Shown: one piece after another, positions 24,763 through 32,290 of the stretch
Position numbering within the stretch: the stretch's first letter is position 1
Layout of the letters: the number at the start of each line of letters is the position of its first letter
Source of the DNA: an uncultured Lachnospiraceae bacterium
GTDB taxonomy: Bacteria; Bacillota; Clostridia; Lachnospirales; Lachnospiraceae
Length of the DNA stretch: 64,000 bases
Reading direction: 5' to 3'
Assembly (NCBI GenBank): GCA_902760755.1
Contig: CACWHK010000003.1
Coordinates: 1-64,000, forward strand
Position numbers and translations under genes: made by a program
The notes under the pieces: model-generated
The model's input: the letters and a program-made list of their open reading frames with translations, nothing else
What the model was told of the DNA's origin: nothing
Databases searched by the model: none

Positions 24763-24791
24763 TTGCTTTTAGGGGCCGTTTTGATTAAAAT
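24763..24791 (+). promoter_or_regulatory. Promoter upstream of the small membrane protein and ssrA
   Basis: TTGCTT (24763-24768), 17 bases, TAAAAT (24786-24791). It can serve the small membrane-protein gene at 24830 and possibly read into ssrA. Confidence 0.55.
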
Positions 24792-24829
24792 AGGGTTCGG
24801 TAAAAAATCGGCAGAAAGAAGGAACCGTC

Positions 24830-25237
24830 ATGAGCCAGGAAAAGGTAGACCGTTATAAGGGCGAAAAGAAGAATCGTGCCAAGAATATGAAGAAGGCGAA
24901 GGTTAAGAGAATTCTCATCGCATTTCTTGTGGCACTGATCATAGGAGCAGCCATCGGCATTCCCCTTGGCCGCTGGATCTATAATTATCAGCAGACCCAT
25001 CAGGATAAAGAGGATGTATTCATCGATTCTCATGGATATGCAGACTGGTTCAATCAGTACTGGGTAGATAATTATTCTGATGTATACACCGGCGCGGAGC
25101 TTGCAACCGAGGGAAACTCGGAAGGAGCAACCGGTGATACGGAGAGCGGCTCCACCGAGGCAGCGACTGAGGCGGCAACCGAAGGAACCTCCGAGGTGAA
25201 GGAGGATGTGACGGAAGCCGGTCAGGCGACCGAATAA
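24830..25237 (+). CDS. Small membrane protein with Thr/Glu-rich tail
   Basis: Unrecognised 135-residue protein. A strongly basic N terminus (1-26) precedes one transmembrane helix (about 27-48). A short extracytoplasmic segment containing DWFNQYWVDNY follows, then a Ser/Thr/Glu/Ala-rich tail with TEAATEAATEG repeats. The layout resembles other surface stalk proteins in the window (14819 and the end of 55604). It has its own promoter and sits between smpB and ssrA, which may be chance. Function unknown. Confidence 0.7.
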   Translation: MSQEKVDRYKGEKKNRAKNMKKAKVKRILIAFLVALIIGAAIGIPLGRWIYNYQQTHQDKEDVFIDSHGYADWFNQYWVDNYSDVYTGAELATEGNSEGATGDTESGSTEAATEAATEGTSEVKEDVTEAGQATE

Positions 25238-25277
25238 AGGCATGGTTCATGGGAAACCATGATGCTAATATAAACCA

Positions 25278-25624
25278 GGGGTTGTACTGGTTTCGACAGG
25301 GATTTTGAAATCCCGGCAGCCATCCGTGGTCCGTGATCCACGTTAAAAGTGCGGAAAAAAATAAACGCTGAAAATAGAACAACAGCACTCGCTGCCTAAG
25401 TGCAGCTGTCGGCCCGAGGATCATCCGCTGTCCACGGAACCCGGCATCAAAGAGGCGGAGAACGTTCTTCCCAAAGCTTTGCGGGTTGAAACGAATTATG
25501 AAGCTACCGGACTTTGCAGCTTGTCTTTGGGCGGCAGAGCGAGGGAATCCTAAAGCATAGACTGTGATGGGAGATACCGGTATGGAAGGGTCTTTGGACG
25601 CGGGTTCGATTCCCGCCAGCTCCA
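25278..25624 (+). ncRNA. ssrA: Transfer-messenger RNA (tmRNA)
   Basis: Trans-translation RNA that rescues stalled ribosomes. The 5' end GGGGTTG (25278-25284) pairs with CAGCTCC at the 3' end (25617-25623), with discriminator A at 25624. CCA is not encoded. The 5' side carries TACTGGTTTCGACAGG and the T-arm GGGTTCGATTCCC is intact. The resume codon is GCT at 25367, and the tag frame to TAA (25397-25399) reads AENRTTALAA, ending in the usual protease-recognised LAA. Four-pseudoknot-like sequence follows. A TAATAT box at 25266-25271 could be its own -10; a small palindrome (CATGGTT/AACCATG, 25241-25261) lies where the -35 would be. Confidence 0.95.
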
Positions 25625-25814
25625 TGAAAATAAGGCGTCATCGACGCCTTTTTTTCGTGGAGCGAAGGGAATCGAACGGCGAGACCGAGGAGCAAAGCGA
25701 CGAGAGAACGACCCGGTGGGTCGTTCGAGTCGAAGCCCGGCTTGAAAGGCGCGAAGCGCCGGTGGGATTCCCGCCAGCTCCATGAAAATAAGGCGTCATC
25801 GACGCCTTTTTTTC
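25608..25814 (+). repeat. 49-bp direct repeat duplicating the ssrA 3' end and terminator
   Basis: Positions 25608-25656 and 25766-25814 are identical over 49 bases, starting GATTCCCGCCAGCTCCA (tmRNA T-arm and acceptor 3' strand) and including the terminator. The 109 bases between hold two small hairpins (AACGACCC/GGGTCGTT and GGCGC/GCGCC) and no plausible gene. The 3' end of ssrA is a known integrase target, so this may be an att-site scar, or simply a local duplication. Confidence 0.9.
25632..25655 (+). terminator. Intrinsic terminator of ssrA (first copy)
   Basis: Stem AAGGCGTC (25632-25639) and GACGCCTT (25643-25650) with a three-base loop and a run of seven T. An identical second copy lies at 25790-25813. 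Confidence 0.9.
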
Positions 25815-25986
25815 ATGCAGTGAAGTGACACAGACAAACAAAGCACAGGACGAGTTCCACGCGCGTCACCGTTCGCACTCCATTTCACGACGTAGCGGCT
25901 TACATGCCGGATTATGCGTAATCAGCCCCTTCGGATGCTTCTAGTTGAATCCTATGAAATTTACCATGAGAGGCGCTTATAGTCCG

Positions 25987-26126
25987 GACACGGTGCTGTT
26001 TTTGGGGACGTTGCGGGTCTCGGCACTTGGCAATCCGCGAGCACATAGTGCGAAGCGGGAAGCCTATGTGCCGCTAGGGGCTACCCGCAATTAGGCGCGA
26101 GCCGGTCCCCAAAAACAGTATCCGTG
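25987..26126 (+). ncRNA. Candidate structured RNA downstream of ssrA, family not recognised
   Basis: The 530 bases between ssrA and the yprB-like gene contain no convincing gene, but 25987-26126 folds strongly. The closing helix pairs CACGG plus TGCTGTTTTTGGGGAC (25994-26009) with GTCCCCAAAAACAGTA (26105-26120) plus CCGTG. Inside are TTGCGGGT (26011-26018) with ACCCGCAA (26083-26090), GCACATAG (26041-26048) with CTATGTGC (26064-26071), and a mini-hairpin GGC-GCGA-GCC (26094-26103) with a GNRA-type loop, which favours the plus strand. Upstream, GATTA/TAATC forms another hairpin. No clear promoter or U-tract was found. The strand and identity are uncertain. Confidence 0.45.
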
Positions 26127-26157
26127 GCGAAGGACAAAGCGCCGACACTTTGAATAG

Positions 26158-27174
26158 TTATCGAACCTTGCCTGATGACTTCAAAAGCGACTGGATACAA
26201 CACGTGGCGTAGGCGACAAGACGCTCGGGGTTTCCGAGGAGGGCGTCGTTGGCGGGGATGTAGGTGGTCTTCTTTTGGGATGGGTTGCAGTAGGTGGTGA
26301 GGCCTTCGTAGCTGAAGGCGGGAAGGAAGTAGCCGGAGGCGGATTCCTTCGTGATCGTACAGATTGCTTCTCCGGTGTAGATCGGGAGGGTCAGGGCTCC
26401 GGAGGAGGCCTCTCCGCGGAGGGTGGCGCCGCAGCCGGTGGTTACGATGGGCTGGGGCAGCGAAGCGGTGAGGGTTAAGGGCAGGGTCAGGTGGAGCAGT
26501 GTACCCTGCTGTGCGATGGATGGTGCTCCGATGGTGAAGCTTCCGGAGCAAAGGTCTGTCAGGGTATGCATCCCGGCCAGGTGGAACATTCCCTCCATAT
26601 CGTCACGGTTATGGAGCAGTACGAGATCGCGGCTTCTGCGGCTTCCGGAGGAAAGGAAGGAGAGGTAGACGTCGATCAGCTGTCCGCCGTTATACTGGTC
26701 CTCACGGTGGATCCCCAGATACTGTTCCACGGTTTTCTGCCGTACATTCGGCAGTCCGAGAGCGTATTTAAAGGGACGGATCTCCTTCAGGAAGTCGATG
26801 GAGGTAAGAGCACTCATCCGGTCGGGGATGGTTTCTCCCAGGGTATAGCGGACCTTCTCAATGCGGCCGCGAACGAAGGGGATGTCGAAGGTATCTCCGT
26901 TGAAGTGGAACAGGGTGGTTCGATCCCGGCAGAGTTCCATGAAGGTGCGGAGCATTTCCGGTTCGCTGCGCCCGTCATCATTGAAGAGCTGCAGGATATG
27001 CCAGGCTCCGTCCTGCCAGAGGTTGATTCCGATGATGTAGATGAAGGCGCTTTTCGGCGTAAGTCCCGTGGTCTCAAGGTCAAACATGAGGACCCGGTCC
27101 CGCCCGTAAGAAGCGGCCATACGGTCCCATTCGGGGATGGCGGAAGAATCAATTATTTCGTCAAATCGTAACAT
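26158..27174 (-). CDS. YprB-like ribonuclease H-fold exonuclease domain protein
   Basis: Soluble 338-residue protein with a DEDD-type 3'-5' exonuclease core. Exo I is FDLETTGL (about 31-38), exo II HFNGDTFDIPF (about 92-102) and exo III a region with LLHNRDDMEG (about 205-214). This matches the YprB ribonuclease H-like family of Firmicutes, whose physiological substrate is not established. The C-terminal ~110 residues are less conserved. The ATG at 27174 lies divergent to the DivIVA gene. Its minus-strand transcript could run into the structured element at 25987-26126. Confidence 0.8.
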   Translation of the reverse strand: MLRFDEIIDSSAIPEWDRMAASYGRDRVLMFDLETTGLTPKSAFIYIIGINLWQDGAWHILQLFNDDGRSEPEMLRTFMELCRDRTTLFHFNGDTFDIPFVRGRIEKVRYTLGETIPDRMSALTSIDFLKEIRPFKYALGLPNVRQKTVEQYLGIHREDQYNGGQLIDVYLSFLSSGSRRSRDLVLLHNRDDMEGMFHLAGMHTLTDLCSGSFTIGAPSIAQQGTLLHLTLPLTLTASLPQPIVTTGCGATLRGEASSGALTLPIYTGEAICTITKESASGYFLPAFSYEGLTTYCNPSQKKTTYIPANDALLGNPERLVAYATCCIQSLLKSSGKVR

Positions 27175-27232
27175 TTCATTGGCCTTTTTATTTAAAATGT
27201 GTTAGAATCATTATATCACAGAATATTTCATG

Positions 27233-27260
27233 TTGAAACTATTTCAAATTGTGGTATAAT
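27233..27260 (+). promoter_or_regulatory. Promoter of the DivIVA-domain gene
   Basis: TTGAAA (27233-27238), 16 bases, TATAAT (27255-27260), about 38 bases before the start codon. Confidence 0.7.
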
Positions 27261-27297
27261 TCTTGAAGAGAATATTTTGTTTATGGAGGAAGGCATC

Positions 27298-27762
27298 ATG
27301 ATGCAACCGCTTGACGTCAAAACACAAAAATTCAAAAAGGGGCTTTTCGGCTACAAGGCTACCGATGTTGATGAGTTCGTAACAAGCGTGGGACGCTTCT
27401 ACGAGGAGTTATTCAACGAGAATGCCAAGCTGAAGGAAGAGAAGGAAAGACTTGAAAAGGTTATAGAAGAGAATAATCTGAAGATCTTCGAACTTGAAAA
27501 GCAGGTTTCCGGTGACAGCAAGGGTGATTCCAAGAAGGATGACAAGAAGGCTGCTCCGAAGAAGGATGATAAGAAGAAGGCTGAAGAGAAGAAAGACGAT
27601 TCTGCAACATCCAAGTTCTTCAAGAAGGCAGAAGAGACCACAGTTGTCGGCGGAGACGATGACGAGGTATTTGTAGGCGAGATCGAGGAAGCACGGAAGC
27701 CGAGCAAGGCAATGATCGGTGACGGTGAAGAAGAAGGCGGAGACGACTTCGAATTCCTGTAA
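27298..27762 (+). CDS. DivIVA-domain cell division/polarity protein
   Basis: Cytoplasmic 154-residue coiled-coil protein. The N-terminal DivIVA signature (about 1-60) reads LDVKTQKFKKGLFGYKATDV followed by EFV and a heptad-repeat coiled coil to about 80. A Lys/Asp-rich low-complexity stretch (about 80-115) and an acidic C terminus ending DDFEFL follow. DivIVA-family proteins bind curved membrane at septa and poles and recruit division or wall-growth proteins. The start is chosen at 27298 after GGAGGA and behind the promoter; the longer frame from 27199 overlaps the promoter. It is shorter than typical DivIVA, closer to a GpsB/SepIVA-like size. Confidence 0.85.
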   Translation: MMQPLDVKTQKFKKGLFGYKATDVDEFVTSVGRFYEELFNENAKLKEEKERLEKVIEENNLKIFELEKQVSGDSKGDSKKDDKKAAPKKDDKKKAEEKKDDSATSKFFKKAEETTVVGGDDDEVFVGEIEEARKPSKAMIGDGEEEGGDDFEFL

Positions 27763-27784
27763 AAAGGCCTGTATTCACAGCGAG

Positions 27785-27818
27785 AAAGAGTGCTGCAGCA
27801 GTGCGGCACTCTTTTTTC
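27785..27818 (+). terminator. Intrinsic terminator after the DivIVA gene
   Basis: Stem AAAGAGTGC (27785-27793) with GCACTCTTT (27806-27814), with a short inner GC pair, running into a six-T tract and CTC. Confidence 0.85.
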
Positions 27819-27851
27819 TCTTACGAAACAGATTGAATTGGGAGATAGGAT

Positions 27852-28445
27852 ATGCTGTATTACGTCAGCGGACGGATCATTGAGGTCGGTTCGGAAAGCG
27901 TGATCCTGGATAATCACGGGATCGGATATGAGGTTTTTACCACCGGACGCGTGCTGCAGGAGCTGGTGCGTCAGGGGAAGGAGGAGGCGCTCCTCTATAC
28001 CCATATGCAGATCAAGGAGGATGAATGGGTGCTCTACGGATTTCCTGAGCGTTCGGACATCCGCGTATTCCGCCAGCTGATCTCCGTCAGCGGTGTGGGA
28101 CCGAAGGCGGCTCTGGCAATTCTCAACACCATGACGGTGGAGGAGCTTTACATGGCCATTCAGTCCGGGGATTCCAAGGCCATCTCCAAGGCCCAGGGCG
28201 TGGGTCCGAAGACCGCGCAGCGCCTGGTTGTGGACCTGAAGGGCTCCATGGAGATCGGAAGTGTCGCCTTTGATGCGGACAGCTTCAGTGAAAATGCAGA
28301 GCAAAGTGTGATCAGCGAGACGGCGGAAGCCCTTACATCGCTTGGTTATTCGAATATGGATGCACTCCGTGCCATTAAGAAGGTGGAGGGTGCAGAGGAA
28401 ATGACCGTGGAACAGCTGCTTTCCGCAGCGCTCCGAAAGCTGTAA
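27852..28445 (+). CDS. ruvA: Holliday junction helicase subunit RuvA
   Basis: DNA-binding tetramer that holds Holliday junctions for RuvB. It has 197 residues. An N-terminal OB fold (MLYYVSGRIIEVGSESVIL), two helix-hairpin-helix motifs (LISVSGVGPKAALAIL and AQGVGPKTAQRLVVDLK, about 75-130) and a C-terminal RuvB-contacting helix domain (about 150-197) are all present. It is followed by ruvB after about 50 bases in the standard ruvAB order. RecU, the resolvase, is encoded separately at 43775. Confidence 0.97.
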   Translation: MLYYVSGRIIEVGSESVILDNHGIGYEVFTTGRVLQELVRQGKEEALLYTHMQIKEDEWVLYGFPERSDIRVFRQLISVSGVGPKAALAILNTMTVEELYMAIQSGDSKAISKAQGVGPKTAQRLVVDLKGSMEIGSVAFDADSFSENAEQSVISETAEALTSLGYSNMDALRAIKKVEGAEEMTVEQLLSAALRKL

Positions 28446-28496
28446 GTCCGGATCCAAGGAGTTGTCCGAGTGTCCGAAGAGGCATAAGGATTTAAG

Positions 28497-29522
28497 GTGT
28501 ATGGTAGGAATATGGAACGAAGAATCATTACAACCGAGGTGACTCCCGAGGAGGCGAAGACGGAAGCAGGGCTTCGTCCCACAACCTTTTCGGAGTATAT
28601 CGGTCAGGATAAAGTGAAAAAGAATCTGAACGTCTTCATTCAGGCAGCCAAGAAGCGGCATGAATCCCTGGATCACGTGCTTTTGTACGGACCTCCGGGA
28701 CTCGGTAAGACCACACTGGCCGGGATCATTGCAGAGGAAATGGGGGTTCAGCTGAAGGTGACCAGCGGGCCGGCCATCGAAAAGCCGGGAGAGATCGCAG
28801 CCATCCTGAACAATCTGTCCGAAGGGGATGTTCTTTTTATCGATGAGATCCACCGCCTGAATAAGCAGGTGGAGGAGGTCCTCTATCCGGCCATGGAGGA
28901 TTTTGCCATCGATATCGTGATCGGAAAGGGCGAAAGTGCAAGGTCCATACGTCTTTCACTGCCGCATTTTACGCTGGTGGGTGCAACTACAAGAGCCGGA
29001 ATGCTTTCGGCACCGCTCAGGGACCGCTTCGGCGTGGTGGACCGGCTGGAGTTTTACTCCATCCCGGACCTGATGCGGATCATCATCCGTTCTGCCGGAG
29101 TTCTTGGGATTTCCATCGATGATGAAGGAGCCCTGGAGATCGCAAAGCGTTCCCGCGGAACGCCGCGTCTTGCCAACCGGCTGCTGAAGAGAGTTCGTGA
29201 TTTCGCAGAGGTTGAACATTGCGGCGAAATCGATTATACTATAGCCAAGCGTGCACTGGATCAGCTGGATGTGGACAGTGCAGGACTGGATCAGACGGAT
29301 CGGAACATTTTAGGGACCATCATCAGGCAGTTCCACGGAGGCCCGGTAGGACTTGAGGTTCTGGCGGCTGCCATCGGTGAGGACAGCGGTACCATCGAGG
29401 ATGTATACGAACCGTATCTGATCAAGAACGGTTTCATCAACCGGACGCCCAGAGGTCGTGTCGCGTCCGAACAGGCATACCGGCAGCTCGGTCTCGAGGG
29501 CTTGCTGGCAGATTCGAAATAA
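28497..29522 (+). CDS. ruvB: Holliday junction helicase ATPase RuvB
   Basis: Hexameric AAA+ motor that drives branch migration with RuvA. It has up to 341 residues. Walker [10 protein letters not shown] and Walker [10 protein letters not shown] are present, as are sensor 1 (GATTRAG), the Arg-finger region (APLRDRFG) and a C-terminal winged helix ([16 protein letters not shown]). Two starts are possible: GTG 28497, which has an AGGA six bases upstream, and ATG 28512 ([10 protein letters not shown]), whose site is too close. Family length fits either. It is followed closely by zapA. Confidence 0.96.
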   Translation: MYGRNMERRIITTEVTPEEAKTEAGLRPTTFSEYIGQDKVKKNLNVFIQAAKKRHESLDHVLLYGPPGLGKTTLAGIIAEEMGVQLKVTSGPAIEKPGEIAAILNNLSEGDVLFIDEIHRLNKQVEEVLYPAMEDFAIDIVIGKGESARSIRLSLPHFTLVGATTRAGMLSAPLRDRFGVVDRLEFYSIPDLMRIIIRSAGVLGISIDDEGALEIAKRSRGTPRLANRLLKRVRDFAEVEHCGEIDYTIAKRALDQLDVDSAGLDQTDRNILGTIIRQFHGGPVGLEVLAAAIGEDSGTIEDVYEPYLIKNGFINRTPRGRVASEQAYRQLGLEGLLADSK

Positions 29523-29550
29523 GAGGAGTCGAGGGGGCAAAGGAGAGTAA

Positions 29551-29961
29551 ATGGCACAGAAGATTGACATACCCGTTGTGATCGGAGGAAAGGTTTATAC
29601 TTTAAGCGGTTACGAGGGAGAGGATTACCTGCAAAATGTAGCAACCTACATCAACGGGAAGATCGCTGAGTGCAAGACCTCGGAGCAGTATCGACGCATG
29701 AATGCCGAATATCAGGGCGTACTGCTTTCGCTGAATATCGCGGATGATTATTTCAAGGCCAAGGCAAAGGCGGAGGAGATCGCCAGAGATGATACGGAGA
29801 AGGAGCAGCAGCTCTACGATCTCCGTCATGAGGTGATCGAGGCGCAGATCAAGCATGAGGCTGCGCTGAAGCTGGTTGAGGAGTATAAGGAGCAGATCAA
29901 TGCACTTCAGCGGAAGATCGTTCAGCTGGAGGCAGAAAAGGACAGACGAAGTGATAAATAA
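29551..29961 (+). CDS. zapA: Cell division protein ZapA
   Basis: Small cytoplasmic FtsZ-bundling protein, 136 residues. The N-terminal ZapA domain (about 1-75) includes VVIGGKVYTLSGYEGEDYL and the helix with YINGKI; the remainder (about 78-135) is a long coiled coil rich in Glu, Lys and Gln that mediates tetramerisation. It sits between ruvB and the U32 gene, overlaps the latter by 11 bases and is translationally coupled with it. The order ruvB-zapA-U32 recurs in clostridia. Confidence 0.9.
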   Translation: MAQKIDIPVVIGGKVYTLSGYEGEDYLQNVATYINGKIAECKTSEQYRRMNAEYQGVLLSLNIADDYFKAKAKAEEIARDDTEKEQQLYDLRHEVIEAQIKHEAALKLVEEYKEQINALQRKIVQLEAEKDRRSDK

Positions 29962-32290
29962 GAGACCTGAAATATTAGCACCCTGCGGAAATCCCGCTGC
30001 CTTCCGGGCGGCGCTTTCGGCAGGCGCTGATGCCATGTATCTGGCCATGGACCGGTTCGGAGCACGGGCTTATGCAGGGAATTTTCAGCAGGATGAGCTT
30101 CTTCAAGCGATTGAAGAGGCTCATTTGCATGATAGGAAGATCTATCTCACCCTGAATACGCTGCTGAAAAATGAGGAGCTGGACCAGCTGACTCCGTCCC
30201 TGGACCCTCTGTATGAGGCAGGTCTGGATGCGGTTCTGGTGCAGGATTTCGGTGTGTACCGGTTCCTCAGGGAGCACTACCCTGAGCTTTCGCTTCACGC
30301 CAGCACCCAGATGAATCTATGCTCCGTGGAAGGAGCGCAGTATGCGAAATCCCTTGGATTTACGCGGGTCGTGCCTGCCAGGGAGCTGTCCCTTAGCGAG
30401 CTTCGGGACATCCGGGACATGGCAGGGATCGAGGTGGAGGCCTTTGTTCACGGTGCCATGTGTGTTTGCTACAGCGGACGGTGTTATCTATCCTCCTTTG
30501 CGGGCGGAAGAAGCGGAAACCGGGGACGCTGTGCACAGCCCTGCAGAGAACAGTATGGCGGGAAGTATCCCCTGTCCATGAAGGATCTTTGCACTTTGGA
30601 GGATGTTCCGGCGCTGATGAAAGCGGGAATCGATTCCCTGAAGATCGAAGGCCGGATGAAGAATGAATACTATGTGGCAGCCTGTGTTGATGCTTATAAA
30701 ACCATGGTGGAGGATGTGCTTCGCGGCGACTTCCGTGTGGAACGGGCAAAACGTTACCGGGAGCGTCTGGCGGAGGTCTTCAACCGCGGAGGCTTTACCC
30801 GGGGATACCTAAATCAGATCAGTGGTCCCGCCATGCTGGATGAGGAGACTCCGGGACGTGCCGGGGTGAAGATCGGAAATGTAAGGAAGGTCGGAAGCGG
30901 AGAGATCCTGGTTCATTGTGATAAGGATTTAAACAAAGGGGATTCTCTGGAGATATCTTTGGATAAGACTTCGGAACCAATACGTCTTACTGTTGCCGGA
31001 ACAGCAATGGGAGGGGCAGATGTGTTGCTTCATGCCCCAAAGACGAAACTTCTGCAAGCTGGTTTGCCTGTGATCCGTGTCCGGAATGCGTCCTTGATGA
31101 AGGAACTGGAGGACCGGTTCCTCACACGGGAGATGACGCTCCCGGTTCGTCTGGAGGTAACCCTCCGGGCAGGAGAACCCTTCAGTATCACCGCCATGCA
31201 GGCGGAAGACGCCGGAGATTCCTTAGAGGAGCTGTTGGAATATACCGCTACCGGCGAGATCCCGCAGCCGGCTACCGGAAGACCGGTCAGCGATGAGGTG
31301 CTCCGGGAGAAGATCGGAACCCTTTCGGGAAGTGATTTCACCCTGGCAGGGCTTCGGATCGAGAATGATGAAACCTGCTTTATCCCTGCTTCCTCCATCA
31401 AGCGGTTACGGAGAAATGCACTGGAAGGCCTTCGAAGGAAGCTTCTGGAGCGATTCAGACGCAGTTTGGAGGACGCAACCGAGTGCTTTAAGAAAAGCAC
31501 GGTTTCTGCTTCGAAACCGGACCGGGAGGGACGGATCTTCTTTGTATCGGACCTTTCCATGGCAGAGCAGTTGCTTCCGGAAGCACCGACGGCCATGGTC
31601 TTTGATTTTGGAATGGCCGTGATGGAACCGGAGCGGATCCCGGAGCTGAAACGCTCTGCTAAGGAGGATACCTTGTTTCTGGTGGGCTTTCCCTACATCT
31701 ACCGGAGTATTCCGGGCAAAGAGGTTACGGAATGGATGGACCGTCTGCTTTCCCTTGCAAAGGAACTGGACGGAGCATACATAAACGGTATCGATACTCT
31801 GGCCCGCACCTTGTATCAGTTAAGGGGGGAGAAGCTCCCGCTGCTTTATCTTGGTGCGGCACTTTACGGGTATAATGACCCGGCAGCAGAGCATTTTACG
31901 GAGCTTGCCCGTACCATGGCAGATGAGATCTGGATGGAAACACCTCATGAGCTATCCCAGGAAGAGCTTCGCCGTATCCGGATTCCCGAGGATGTAACAA
32001 GGATTCCGACGGCCTACGGACGTCTTCCCATGATGCTTACGGTTCAGCGGATGGAGCATATGGAAAAGAAAGAAAAGCTTACCGGTGCCCGGGGAAAAGA
32101 CCTTCTTCTTTCCCCAAACCGGGAAATGTGTTACAATATCGTTTTGAGCAGCCGACCGGTCCTGCAGGACGGGGACGGGAGACTCACGGCGTATCGTTTT
32201 ACCACGGAACCGAAGGATTCCCTGCAGAAGATCCTGCATACGCCGGTTTCGGAGCTTAAGGAAGGAATACGGCATAGAGGACTGTTATGA
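29951..32290 (+). CDS. U32-family peptidase-like protein with DUF3656 (RlhA-like, putative rRNA hydroxylase)
   Basis: Protein of 779 residues. The N-terminal U32 domain starts PEILAPCGNPAAFRAALSAG, with the conserved Cys-rich block CVCYSGRCYLSS and GRCAQPC (about 170-200); a DUF3656-like middle and extra C-terminal segment follow. Related proteins (RlhA/TrhP) hydroxylate cytidine in 23S rRNA or uridine in tRNA, with the Cys residues probably binding an iron-sulfur cluster. True protease activity is doubtful. The GTG start at 29951 is chosen because it directly precedes the conserved domain and follows AAAGGA; it overlaps zapA. The stop overlaps the next start (ATGA). Confidence 0.85.
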   Translation: MINKRPEILAPCGNPAAFRAALSAGADAMYLAMDRFGARAYAGNFQQDELLQAIEEAHLHDRKIYLTLNTLLKNEELDQLTPSLDPLYEAGLDAVLVQDFGVYRFLREHYPELSLHASTQMNLCSVEGAQYAKSLGFTRVVPARELSLSELRDIRDMAGIEVEAFVHGAMCVCYSGRCYLSSFAGGRSGNRGRCAQPCREQYGGKYPLSMKDLCTLEDVPALMKAGIDSLKIEGRMKNEYYVAACVDAYKTMVEDVLRGDFRVERAKRYRERLAEVFNRGGFTRGYLNQISGPAMLDEETPGRAGVKIGNVRKVGSGEILVHCDKDLNKGDSLEISLDKTSEPIRLTVAGTAMGGADVLLHAPKTKLLQAGLPVIRVRNASLMKELEDRFLTREMTLPVRLEVTLRAGEPFSITAMQAEDAGDSLEELLEYTATGEIPQPATGRPVSDEVLREKIGTLSGSDFTLAGLRIENDETCFIPASSIKRLRRNALEGLRRKLLERFRRSLEDATECFKKSTVSASKPDREGRIFFVSDLSMAEQLLPEAPTAMVFDFGMAVMEPERIPELKRSAKEDTLFLVGFPYIYRSIPGKEVTEWMDRLLSLAKELDGAYINGIDTLARTLYQLRGEKLPLLYLGAALYGYNDPAAEHFTELARTMADEIWMETPHELSQEELRRIRIPEDVTRIPTAYGRLPMMLTVQRMEHMEKKEKLTGARGKDLLLSPNREMCYNIVLSSRPVLQDGDGRLTAYRFTTEPKDSLQKILHTPVSELKEGIRHRGLL

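Noticed and set aside
25504..25841. Several small minus-strand frames over the ssrA 3' end and its repeat (for example beginning MELAG)
   Set aside because: They are translations of the tmRNA and terminator on the wrong strand, a common source of false proteins in databases; no ribosome-binding sites.
25987..26126. Assigning the structured element to 6S RNA, RNase P RNA or SRP RNA
   Set aside because: The hallmark sequences of RNase P and SRP RNA are absent, and the size and bubble layout do not fit 6S RNA convincingly.
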